In this document: positions 1 to 5,722 of the stretch, one piece after another
How positions within the stretch are numbered: the stretch's first letter is position 1
Layout: every line of letters starts with the position of its first letter
DNA from: Alphaproteobacteria bacterium
GTDB lineage: Bacteria > Pseudomonadota > Alphaproteobacteria > Puniceispirillales > Puniceispirillaceae
Assembly (NCBI GenBank): GCA_011526395.1
Contig: WTHW01000190.1
Coordinates: forward strand, 1-15,266
Length of the DNA stretch: 15,266 bases
Direction of reading: 5' to 3'
Notes under the pieces: generated by a model
What the model saw: only the letters and a program-made list of their open reading frames with translations
Told to the model about the DNA's origin: nothing
Databases searched by the model: none
Program-made: the position numbers and the translations under genes

Positions 1-55
1 ACCCCCGACACGCGGATTATGATTCCGCTGCTCTAACCAGCTGAGCTACTCCGCC
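1..55 (-). tRNA. tRNA-Met (anticodon CAT), elongator type, 3' part cut by the window edge
   Basis: Read on the minus strand, the segment folds as a tRNA: acceptor 5' strand GGCGGAG, D arm GCTC/GAGC, anticodon stem GCGGA/TCCGC with loop ATCATAA, a five-base variable loop, then the GGGGG strand of the T stem, where the window ends. The anticodon CAT lies at 19-21. CAT can belong to elongator Met, initiator Met or lysidine-modified Ile2. The body resembles the usual alphaproteobacterial elongator Met tRNA, but the T loop, the acceptor 3' strand and any encoded CCA are out of view, so Ile2 is not strictly excluded. It follows mnmA on the same strand and appears to have its own promoter. Confidence 0.9.
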
Positions 56-73
56 GACCTTGCTGGTGATAGG

Positions 74-102
74 GTTTTAGGAAATGGCTTGGCTTTGGTC
101 AA
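74..102 (-). promoter_or_regulatory. Sigma70-type promoter for the tRNA-Met gene
   Basis: On the minus strand TTGACC (97-102) is followed after exactly 17 bases by TAAAAC (74-79). Initiation would fall near 67, about a dozen bases before the mature tRNA 5' end at 55, a normal tRNA leader length. The -35 matches consensus at five of six positions and the -10 at four. It lies entirely in the gap behind mnmA, which supports separate transcription of the tRNA. Confidence 0.5.
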
Positions 103-169
103 GTGATAAATCGCACAAAATTGTGGAATATCTATCTTGGCGTATCTTTAGGGGGCGCGCTGGCTTTGG

Positions 170-1345
170 TTAGGCGCTTGTCTCTGCCATTGTGGGGGCG
201 TGGGTTATCCAGCCGCCGCCATAAACAAGGCTGGTATCTGTGGCATCATAAAGAACGCCGGCTTGGCCGCAGGCAACGCCATATTGCGGTGTATCAAGGC
301 GCAGATGGATGAGGCCGTCCGATTGGCCGACCAGCGTACCACTGACAGGATGGCCTGTATTGCGCAGGCGGATCATCACTGACTGGCCAAAATCATCTGT
401 ATCTACAAGCCAGTTACAATCTGATAAATACACATCCTCAACCGCAAGCGCCTCTTTGGGGCCGACAATGACGCGGTGCGCAGATGCATCAATGGCAACC
501 ACATAGAGAGGGCCTTCATCTTCAGGGGCATCTTTGCGACCGCCAATGCCAAGACCGCGCCGCTGGCCGATAGTATAGTCAATTACGCCTTTGTGATGGC
601 CAAGCACTGTGCCATCAAGATGGACAATCTCGCCCTCATCAACAGCGCCGGGCCGCAAGCGGCGCACAACATCGCCATAACGGCCATTTGGCACAAAACA
701 GATATCCTGACTATCAGGCTTGTCTGAGACAACAAGATCATATTTGCGGGCAAGCTCTCTTGTGACATCCTTTGTCATGCCGCCAAGAGGAAAACGCACA
801 TAGGCAAGCTGTTCTGGGGTGGTGGCAAAGAGGAAATAAGACTGGTCTTTACCTTCATCAACACCTTTTTTAAGCTGAAGCTGGCCGCCCTCTTCCACGC
901 GGCGCACATAATGGCCGGTGGCAAGGCAATCGGCATTTAAATCCTGCGCCATTTTCAGCAAATCTTTGAATTTGACAGTCTGGTTACAGCGCACACAAGG
1001 GATGGGTGTGTGGCCTTTCAGATAGCTGTCTGCAAATTCTTCCATCACCTGATTTTTAAACAGGCTTTCATAATCAAGCACATAATGCGGGATATCAAGG
1101 CGTGCGGCGACGGTTCTGGCATCATGGATATCTGCGCCAGCGCAACAAGCGCCTTTGACATCAATCGCAACGCCATGATCATAAAGCTGCATGGTGATGC
1201 CTATCACCTCATAGCCTTCGTCTTTGAGCATAGCCGCCACAACAGACGAATCAACGCCGCCAGACATTGCCACCACCACACGTGTTTCTGCGGCAGGTTT
1301 GGCAAAGCCTAGTGAATTGATCTCTGTTGGCGTATCAGCTGTCAT
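170..1345 (-). CDS. mnmA: tRNA-specific 2-thiouridylase MnmA
   Basis: MnmA adenylates C2 of the wobble uridine in Lys, Glu and Gln tRNAs and replaces the oxygen with sulfur, giving s2U34, in the cytoplasm. The 391-residue protein is a usual length. The N-terminal PP-loop SGGVDSS sits at residues 28-34, GHYVRR near 144-149, the catalytic cysteine C120 in a CNQTVKF context, and the second reactive cysteine C216 in SQDICFVP. The C-terminal half carries the TIGQRRGLG and GGGWI segments of the tRNA-binding and beta-barrel domains. The ATG is preceded by AAGG about nine bases upstream and lies 24 bases after the ferredoxin stop, so it is probably the last gene of the cysE operon. The position three residues before the catalytic cysteine is also a cysteine (C117), where E. 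coli has Asp. A short N-terminal extension precedes the PP-loop domain. Confidence 0.97.
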   Translation of the reverse strand: MTADTPTEINSLGFAKPAAETRVVVAMSGGVDSSVVAAMLKDEGYEVIGITMQLYDHGVAIDVKGACCAGADIHDARTVAARLDIPHYVLDYESLFKNQVMEEFADSYLKGHTPIPCVRCNQTVKFKDLLKMAQDLNADCLATGHYVRRVEEGGQLQLKKGVDEGKDQSYFLFATTPEQLAYVRFPLGGMTKDVTRELARKYDLVVSDKPDSQDICFVPNGRYGDVVRRLRPGAVDEGEIVHLDGTVLGHHKGVIDYTIGQRRGLGIGGRKDAPEDEGPLYVVAIDASAHRVIVGPKEALAVEDVYLSDCNWLVDTDDFGQSVMIRLRNTGHPVSGTLVGQSDGLIHLRLDTPQYGVACGQAGVLYDATDTSLVYGGGWITHAPTMAETSA

Positions 1346-1369
1346 ATGTGACGCCTTGCTAAATTAGGT

Positions 1370-1684
1370 TTAATAATCCTCTGGCACGCGCACGGTGATG
1401 CCGTCTAGCGCGTCTGTGACTTTGATCTGGCACCCGAGACGTGATGTCTCCTCGACGCCAAAGGCAAGGTCTAGCATATCCATTTCATCTTCAGAAGCGC
1501 CGCCAACAAGGGCAAAGCCTGCTTCGTCAAAAATCACGTGGCATGTCGCGCATGACAGGCTGCCACCGCATGTGCCTTCGACACCCATATTCTGGTCACG
1601 CCCGACTTCCATCAAATTAGCACCTTCTTTTGCTTCTACTGCATGTGTGGTGCCGTCTGGCTTGATAAAATTGATAACTGGCAT
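1370..1684 (-). CDS. [2Fe-2S] ferredoxin, adrenodoxin/ISC type
   Basis: This is a small soluble one-electron carrier. The 104-residue protein has the four ligands C39, C45, C48 and C85 in the C-x5-C-x2-C-x36-C spacing typical of adrenodoxin-like and ISC ferredoxins, with the GTCGGSLSCATCH loop intact. The acidic stretch SEDEMDMLD (about 64-72) after the cluster loop matches the partner-binding helix of the family. Length is normal for the group. A GGAG at 1694-1697 lies nine bases before the ATG. It sits 68 bases after the cysteine desulfurase and 24 before mnmA. In ISC systems such ferredoxins supply electrons for Fe-S assembly or to cluster-containing enzymes; a role beside the desulfurase or MnmA is inference from position. 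The exact electron partner cannot be read from the sequence. Confidence 0.95.
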   Translation of the reverse strand: MPVINFIKPDGTTHAVEAKEGANLMEVGRDQNMGVEGTCGGSLSCATCHVIFDEAGFALVGGASEDEMDMLDLAFGVEETSRLGCQIKVTDALDGITVRVPEDY

Positions 1685-1752
1685 CTGTTATGTCTCCATT
1701 TTAGGTAATGCGCCCGGCCGGTGCGATACGCCTGAAAATTCTCTCTTAGCTC

Positions 1753-2844
1753 TTATAGCGTTGCGAGTGTTTTGACAAGCATTTGGAAATCGTCACGCTT
1801 TGTCGTCCACCCGCCTGAAATACGTAAAATATGCGGCGCTAGTTCGTTATATCCCATCGCAGATATCACATGAGAGGCCGCCACCTTGCCAGAGGAACAA
1901 GCAGAGCCTGAGCTGAGGCAAAAGCCTTTGAGATCAAGAGACATGAGCGCTGTCTGTGAGGTCACAGAAGAAAGCGCCACTGAGGAAGTGTTTGGCAAGC
2001 GCGGTGCGCCGCGCCCCATAATGGTCACATCATCTCGCAAATCTTGCAACTCGGCCTCGGCCTCATCACGCCAGCTTGCCATCTCTTGATAATGAGACAG
2101 GCCAGATATAGCCGCCTTTATCGCCGCGCCAAAGCCTATAATGCCAAGCGCATTTTCGGTACCTGGCCTGCGCCCCTGTTCCTGACCACCGCCAAGAAGC
2201 ATAGCAGGAAGGGTCAGACCCGGCTTTATCCATAAGGCACCAACGCCAGACGGCCCGCCAATTTTATGAGCAGAAAAGCTGGCAAATGAGAGGCCTTCGA
2301 TGGCAATGGTGGTTGGCACTTTACCAGCCATCTGTACCATATCGCTGTGAAAGGCGACTTTGTGTGCTTGGCAGATTTTGCCAATCTCGGCCAAAGGCTG
2401 GATGGTGCCAGTCTCGTTATTAGCGGCGATCACAGAGACAAGTGTCTTGGATTTTTGCGCCTCATCAAGGGTGGAGAGTGTTTGGTCGAGCGCATCAAGT
2501 GATAGGATACCATTTTCATCAACCTTGATACGGATACCATCAGGGCGCGGCGCCAAAATCGCGCTATGTTCAACCGCACTGGTGATGATGGTCTCAAAGC
2601 CGGCTAGCACCATATTATTTGATTCTGTGGCACCGCTTGTGAAGGTGATATCTGCGTGGCGGGCATCAAGCGCATCTGCGATATCGCCGCGCGCCTGTTC
2701 CACCAAATAGCGCGCTTTGCGCCCTGCATCATGGATGGATGAGGCATTCAAAGGTGGCCCCATCGCATCAAGCATCGCCGCACGCGCCTCATCGCGCAAC
2801 GGGGCTGTCGCATTATGATCAAGATAAATCGAAGCACCTGCCAT
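1753..2844 (-). CDS. Cysteine desulfurase, NifS/IscS class (class V aminotransferase fold)
   Basis: This PLP enzyme removes sulfur from L-cysteine, forming an enzyme persulfide and alanine. The 363 residues carry the N-terminal YLDHNATAPL motif, the GATESNN phosphate-binding loop (71-77), H93 in the VEHSAI segment, D168 for the PLP pyridine nitrogen, the PLP lysine K194 in SAHKIGGPSG, and the catalytic cysteine C316 in SSGSACSSGK. The mobile-loop form around C316 places it in class I (NifS/IscS/YrvO) rather than SufS. It is shorter than E. coli IscS (about 404) and closer to NifS/YrvO-like enzymes. The usual DAVQ around D168 is DMVQ here. It begins 9 bases after the cysE stop with no strong ribosome site, suggesting translational coupling. 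With no scaffold or SufE gene adjacent but mnmA in the same operon, it may feed tRNA thiolation; that is inference. Confidence 0.95.
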   Translation of the reverse strand: MAGASIYLDHNATAPLRDEARAAMLDAMGPPLNASSIHDAGRKARYLVEQARGDIADALDARHADITFTSGATESNNMVLAGFETIITSAVEHSAILAPRPDGIRIKVDENGILSLDALDQTLSTLDEAQKSKTLVSVIAANNETGTIQPLAEIGKICQAHKVAFHSDMVQMAGKVPTTIAIEGLSFASFSAHKIGGPSGVGALWIKPGLTLPAMLLGGGQEQGRRPGTENALGIIGFGAAIKAAISGLSHYQEMASWRDEAEAELQDLRDDVTIMGRGAPRLPNTSSVALSSVTSQTALMSLDLKGFCLSSGSACSSGKVAASHVISAMGYNELAPHILRISGGWTTKRDDFQMLVKTLATL

Positions 2845-2853
2845 GATGATATC

Positions 2854-3585
2854 TTATTTTTTTGCGCTAGTTTGCGGTTTGTCTGATTTTATTGCGGTTG
2901 GTGTCATGCTGTCTTCAGATTGCATCACATCATCAAGCTTTTTGCGCAAAGCTGAGATTTCCTGTGAGAGACCCATGATTGTCTTCTCGCGGAAATCCTC
3001 TCCTGTCTCTGGTGTCATGGCGTAAGCGGCAAAGCCATCTTCAACCTTTGATTTTTGTGGGATTGGGCGGGCTGGTACGCCGACGACTGTGACACCTTCT
3101 GGCACATCTTTGGTGACAACTGAATTGCCGCCAACACGGGCGCATTTGCCAACGGTGATAGGGCCCAATATTTGCGCCCCTGCCCCCACAATCACATAAT
3201 CAGATAGGGTTGGGTGGCGTTTCACACAGCGCTGTTCTTGCGCGCCGATGGCTGGCATGACGCCGCCCAATGTGACGCCGTGATAGAGCGTGACATCTTG
3301 GCCAATTTCAGCAGTCTCGCCAATCACAACACCCATGCCGTGATCGATAAAAAGACCAGCGCCGATTGTGGCACCGGGATGAATTTCAATGCCTGTGATC
3401 CAGCGCGCCACCTGCATGATAAGGCGCGGGATAAAGCGCAAGCGCAAGCGCCATAGCGGATTGGCAATCCGGTGCGCCAATAGCACTTGGAATGAGGGAT
3501 ATAAAAATGGCGCTGTGAGATACCCACCAAAGGCAGGGTCTCTGTATTTGATGGCACGTAAATCAGCAGCCAATTTTGAAAACAT
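2854..3585 (-). CDS. cysE: Serine O-acetyltransferase CysE, EpsC-like
   Basis: The enzyme transfers acetyl from acetyl-CoA to L-serine, giving O-acetylserine for cysteine synthase. The 243-residue protein has a short N-terminal helical region (about 1-65), then a left-handed beta-helix of hexapeptide repeats (about 66-175) with the signature DHGMGVVIGE and LYHGVTLGG. H82 matches the catalytic His158 of E. coli CysE, and E67 stands where E. coli has Asp143; Glu is common in the short EpsC-like forms. R119-C120 and the RHP segment fit the CoA/serine region. The C-terminus carries a roughly 65-residue tail with a probable helix (EISALRKKLDDV) and ends AKK, without the terminal Ile that docks cysteine synthase in the E. 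coli complex. AAGGG at 3595-3599, nine bases upstream, supports the ATG. It is the first gene of the sulfur operon. Confidence 0.95.
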   Translation of the reverse strand: MFSKLAADLRAIKYRDPAFGGYLTAPFLYPSFQVLLAHRIANPLWRLRLRFIPRLIMQVARWITGIEIHPGATIGAGLFIDHGMGVVIGETAEIGQDVTLYHGVTLGGVMPAIGAQEQRCVKRHPTLSDYVIVGAGAQILGPITVGKCARVGGNSVVTKDVPEGVTVVGVPARPIPQKSKVEDGFAAYAMTPETGEDFREKTIMGLSQEISALRKKLDDVMQSEDSMTPTAIKSDKPQTSAKK

Positions 3586-3594
3586 CTTCTTGCA

Positions 3595-3619
3595 CCCTTG
3601 CTATCGCCTATGTGGCGAT
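3595..3619 (-). promoter_or_regulatory. Hairpin abutting the cysE ribosome binding site
   Basis: The 5' leader of cysE contains ATCGCC and GGCGAT (3603-3608 and 3614-3619), a perfect six-base inverted repeat with a five-base loop. Three bases later in the mRNA comes the Shine-Dalgarno AAGGG (3595-3599), nine bases before the start codon. A stem this close to the ribosome site could tune translation or protect the message end. It has no T-run in the leftward direction, so it is not a terminator of that strand. No match to a known riboswitch is evident. Confidence 0.4.
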
Positions 3620-3632
3620 TTTGTTCTAACTG

Positions 3633-3644
3633 AAGACTAGTCTT
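3633..3644. promoter_or_regulatory. Perfect 12-bp palindrome AAGACTAGTCTT, possible operator
   Basis: AAGACTAGTCTT is fully self-complementary over 12 bases in the cysE leader. If the extended -10 at 3667-3675 is used, it covers about +16 to +27 of the transcript, a common position for a repressor site. It does not match a consensus I know for IscR, RirA, CymR or CysB. The regulator is unknown and no regulatory gene lies in the window. Confidence 0.35.
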
Positions 3645-3666
3645 TTGCGATTGAGTAATACTGTAT

Positions 3667-3675
3667 ATTATATCA
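3667..3675 (-). promoter_or_regulatory. Extended -10 promoter of the cysE operon
   Basis: The minus strand reads TGATATAAT: a perfect TATAAT (3667-3672) with the TG extension one base upstream. The region 17 bases further upstream (ACTGGC) is a poor -35, as expected for an extended -10 promoter. Initiation near 3660 gives a leader of about 75 bases containing the palindrome and the hairpin. It overlaps the divergent hydrolase promoter, so the two may compete for polymerase. Confidence 0.5.
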
Positions 3676-3681
3676 TGGTGC

Positions 3682-3710
3682 TTGGAATAGCCAGTTTTTT
3701 AGGATATAAG
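3682..3710 (+). promoter_or_regulatory. Sigma70-type promoter for the alpha/beta hydrolase gene
   Basis: TTGGAA (3682-3687) and TATAAG (3705-3710) are separated by exactly 17 bases, matching consensus at four and five of six positions. Initiation near 3717 leaves a leader of about 34 bases before the start at 3751. Its -35 lies inside the spacer of the divergent cysE promoter. Confidence 0.5.
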
Positions 3711-3750
3711 CACTAGCCGTTAGATTGAGAAGAGCTGATGCGGGGAAAAA

Positions 3751-4401
3751 ATGCCTGAAGTGATAATAAATGGCCCAGAAGGGCGCCTAGAATGCCGCTA
3801 TATGCCGGCCGCTGACCCGAATGCCCCAACGGCTCTCATCCTGCATCCTGAGCCTGATCGTGGCGGGACCATGAATAACCGTGTCACATTTGCGACATAC
3901 AAGCTTTTGCAAGAGCGCGGCTTTTCAGTTATGCGCTTTAACTTTAGAGGCGTTGGCAGATCGCAAGGCAGCTATGATAAGGGCGAGGGTGAATTATCAG
4001 ATGCGGCAGCAGCGATGGATTGGTTGCAAGCCCAGCATCCCGGCTCTAATGAATGCTGGATTGCTGGCTTTTCATTCGGCTCATGGATTGGCATGCAATT
4101 AATGATGCGCCGCCCTGAGATCACAGGGTTTTTGGCAGTCTCGCCGCCAGCTGTGACACATGATTTTGCCTTTCTTGCCCCCTGCCCTGCCTCTGGTTTG
4201 ATTGTGCATGGCAACCAAAGCGAAGATGTGCCGATTGAACGTGTGCAAATGCTGGTTGAGAAAATCTCAAAGCAAAAAGGTGTCTCGATCGATATCGCAG
4301 AGATTGATGGCGCGAATTATTTCTTCTCAGGCCATTTAGATGAGGCGGTTGCTGCCATTAAAGGCTATTTGGATAAGCCAAAAGAGATAAGCGAAGAGTA
4401 A
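3751..4401 (+). CDS. Alpha/beta hydrolase, small serine esterase-like (COG2945-like)
   Basis: This is a 216-residue cytoplasmic alpha/beta hydrolase without signal peptide or lid domain. The nucleophile elbow GFSFG places S108 as catalytic serine, with D159 (GNQSEDVP) and H195 (FFSGHLDE) as likely acid and base. The N-terminal half carries the LHPEPDRGGTMNN oxyanion region and NFRGVGRS, both typical of this family of uncharacterised bacterial hydrolases. The substrate cannot be read from sequence. A purine-rich GGGG-A run just before the ATG is a modest ribosome site. The gene is divergent from the cysteine operon and 53 bases upstream of tyrS on the same strand. From memory, alphaproteobacteria often have a related hydrolase next to an Rrf2-regulator/desulfurase/suf cluster, which would explain the neighbourhood, but no catalytic link is known. 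Confidence 0.85.
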   Translation: MPEVIINGPEGRLECRYMPAADPNAPTALILHPEPDRGGTMNNRVTFATYKLLQERGFSVMRFNFRGVGRSQGSYDKGEGELSDAAAAMDWLQAQHPGSNECWIAGFSFGSWIGMQLMMRRPEITGFLAVSPPAVTHDFAFLAPCPASGLIVHGNQSEDVPIERVQMLVEKISKQKGVSIDIAEIDGANYFFSGHLDEAVAAIKGYLDKPKEISEE

Positions 4402-4454
4402 TCACAAAGCCGCCAAAGAAATGTGGGGTAATTGTTTAATAGATTGTGTGACCA

Positions 4455-5705
4455 ATGACAGCAGATGTGAAATCCGATTTCTTAAAAATCCTGACAAGCC
4501 GTGGCTATATGCATCAGGCAACAAATCTTGAAGGGCTAGATGCGCGCGCCCATGAAGGATATGTCACTGGCTATATCGGCTTTGATTGCACGGCAGATTC
4601 TTTGCATGTGGGATCGCTAGTTCAGATTATGATGCTTCGTTTGATGCAACGCACAGGCCATAAGCCGATTGTGGTGATGGGCGGCGGCACAACCAAAGTC
4701 GGCGATCCATCAGGCAAGGATGAAGCACGCCCTCTTTTATCAGATGCTGATATTGAGAATAATAAAAATGGCATTAAGAAGATTTTCGAGAAATATCTGA
4801 CATTTGGTGATGGGCCAACAGATGCGATTATGGTCGATAATGCTGATTGGTTGGATGAGCTATCTTATATCAAGTTCCTTCGTGATTTTGGTGCGCATTT
4901 TTCTATCAACCGTATGATGGGTATGGAATCTGTGAAATTACGCCTTGATAGAGAGCAGAATCTGTCTTTCTTGGAATTTAACTATGCGATTTTGCAAGCT
5001 TATGATTTCCTAGAATTACGCCGTCGTTATGGCTGTGATTTGCAGATGGGTGGGTCTGATCAATGGGGCAATATTGTCACTGGCATTGATTTAACACGCC
5101 GCGTCGATGCACAAGAGATTTTTGGCATTACATCACCGCTGATTACAACAGCGTCTGGCGCGAAAATGGGCAAGACAGCTGGCGGTGCGATTTGGCTGAA
5201 TGAAGAGCGTTTATCTGCCTTTGATTTCTGGCAGTTCTGGCGCAATACAGAAGATGCTGATGTGGGTCGCTTCTTGCGCCTATTCACAGAATTGCCGCTT
5301 GATGAGATTGCCACATTAGAAGCACTTGAAGGTGCTGAAATCAATCAGGCAAAAATCATCCTAGCCAATGAAGCCACAAAGCTGTGTCACGGTGAGGCGG
5401 CGGCAAAGGCAGCTGAAGAAACAGCCACGCAAACATTCGCCCAAGGGCAGATGGCAGATGGCTTGCCGCAAATCACCTTGTCAGAAGATGAGGCGGTTGG
5501 CCTGTCAGTGCTAGATGCGTTTGTGAAGGTTGAATTGGCTGCATCAAAAGGTGAAATCCGCAGGCTGATTAAAGGCGGCGGCGCGCGTGTGAATGGCACA
5601 GCGATCGCAAGTGATGAGCAAGTCCTGTCAGCATCTGATTTCGAAGATGGTCGCTGTCAGTTATCAGCTGGCAAAAAGCGTCATGCGCTGATTGTGCTGG
5701 CTTAA
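4455..5705 (+). CDS. tyrS: Tyrosyl-tRNA synthetase
   Basis: TyrRS charges tRNA-Tyr with tyrosine using ATP. The 416-residue protein is full length: a class I Rossmann domain with the HIGH-like HVGSL (51-55), the GGGTTKVGDPSGK segment (76-88), the tyrosine pocket QAYDF (181-185) and QMGGSDQWGN (197-206), the KMSKS-like KMGKT (237-241), an anticodon-binding helical region, and a C-terminal S4-like RNA-binding domain (about 350-416) with EIRRLIKGGGARVNG. Ser in place of the second His of HIGH and Gly in KMGKT are usual in alphaproteobacterial TyrRS. The ATG is followed directly by the family N-terminus; the ribosome site is weak. It probably shares transcription with the hydrolase upstream and ends against the convergent YhdP-like gene. 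Confidence 0.97.
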   Translation: MTADVKSDFLKILTSRGYMHQATNLEGLDARAHEGYVTGYIGFDCTADSLHVGSLVQIMMLRLMQRTGHKPIVVMGGGTTKVGDPSGKDEARPLLSDADIENNKNGIKKIFEKYLTFGDGPTDAIMVDNADWLDELSYIKFLRDFGAHFSINRMMGMESVKLRLDREQNLSFLEFNYAILQAYDFLELRRRYGCDLQMGGSDQWGNIVTGIDLTRRVDAQEIFGITSPLITTASGAKMGKTAGGAIWLNEERLSAFDFWQFWRNTEDADVGRFLRLFTELPLDEIATLEALEGAEINQAKIILANEATKLCHGEAAAKAAEETATQTFAQGQMADGLPQITLSEDEAVGLSVLDAFVKVELAASKGEIRRLIKGGGARVNGTAIASDEQVLSASDFEDGRCQLSAGKKRHALIVLA

Positions 5706-5722
5706 GCAAAGCGCTTAATTTT
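5702..5722 (+). terminator. Weak rho-independent terminator spanning both convergent stop codons
   Basis: TTAAGC (5702-5707) pairs with GCTTAA (5713-5718) across a five-base loop, followed by TTTT (5719-5722). The left arm contains the tyrS TAA and the right arm contains the stop of the convergent YhdP-like gene. The stem is short and AT-rich, and a T-run is present only in the rightward direction, so it would best serve tyrS. Confidence 0.4.

Noticed and set aside
114..125. CACAA-AA-TTGTG inverted repeat behind mnmA, considered as a terminator.
   Set aside because: The loop would be two bases and there is no T-run in the leftward direction, so it cannot work as an intrinsic terminator.
1010..1312. 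A 100-codon rightward frame, His- and Ile-rich, antisense to mnmA.
   Set aside because: It mirrors the conserved N-terminal half of mnmA and shows no family motif of its own.
1711..1725. CCGGCCGG-centred symmetry between the desulfurase and ferredoxin genes, considered as a hairpin or terminator.
   Set aside because: The longer stem is interrupted by mismatches, there is no T-run, and the genes on either side appear co-transcribed.
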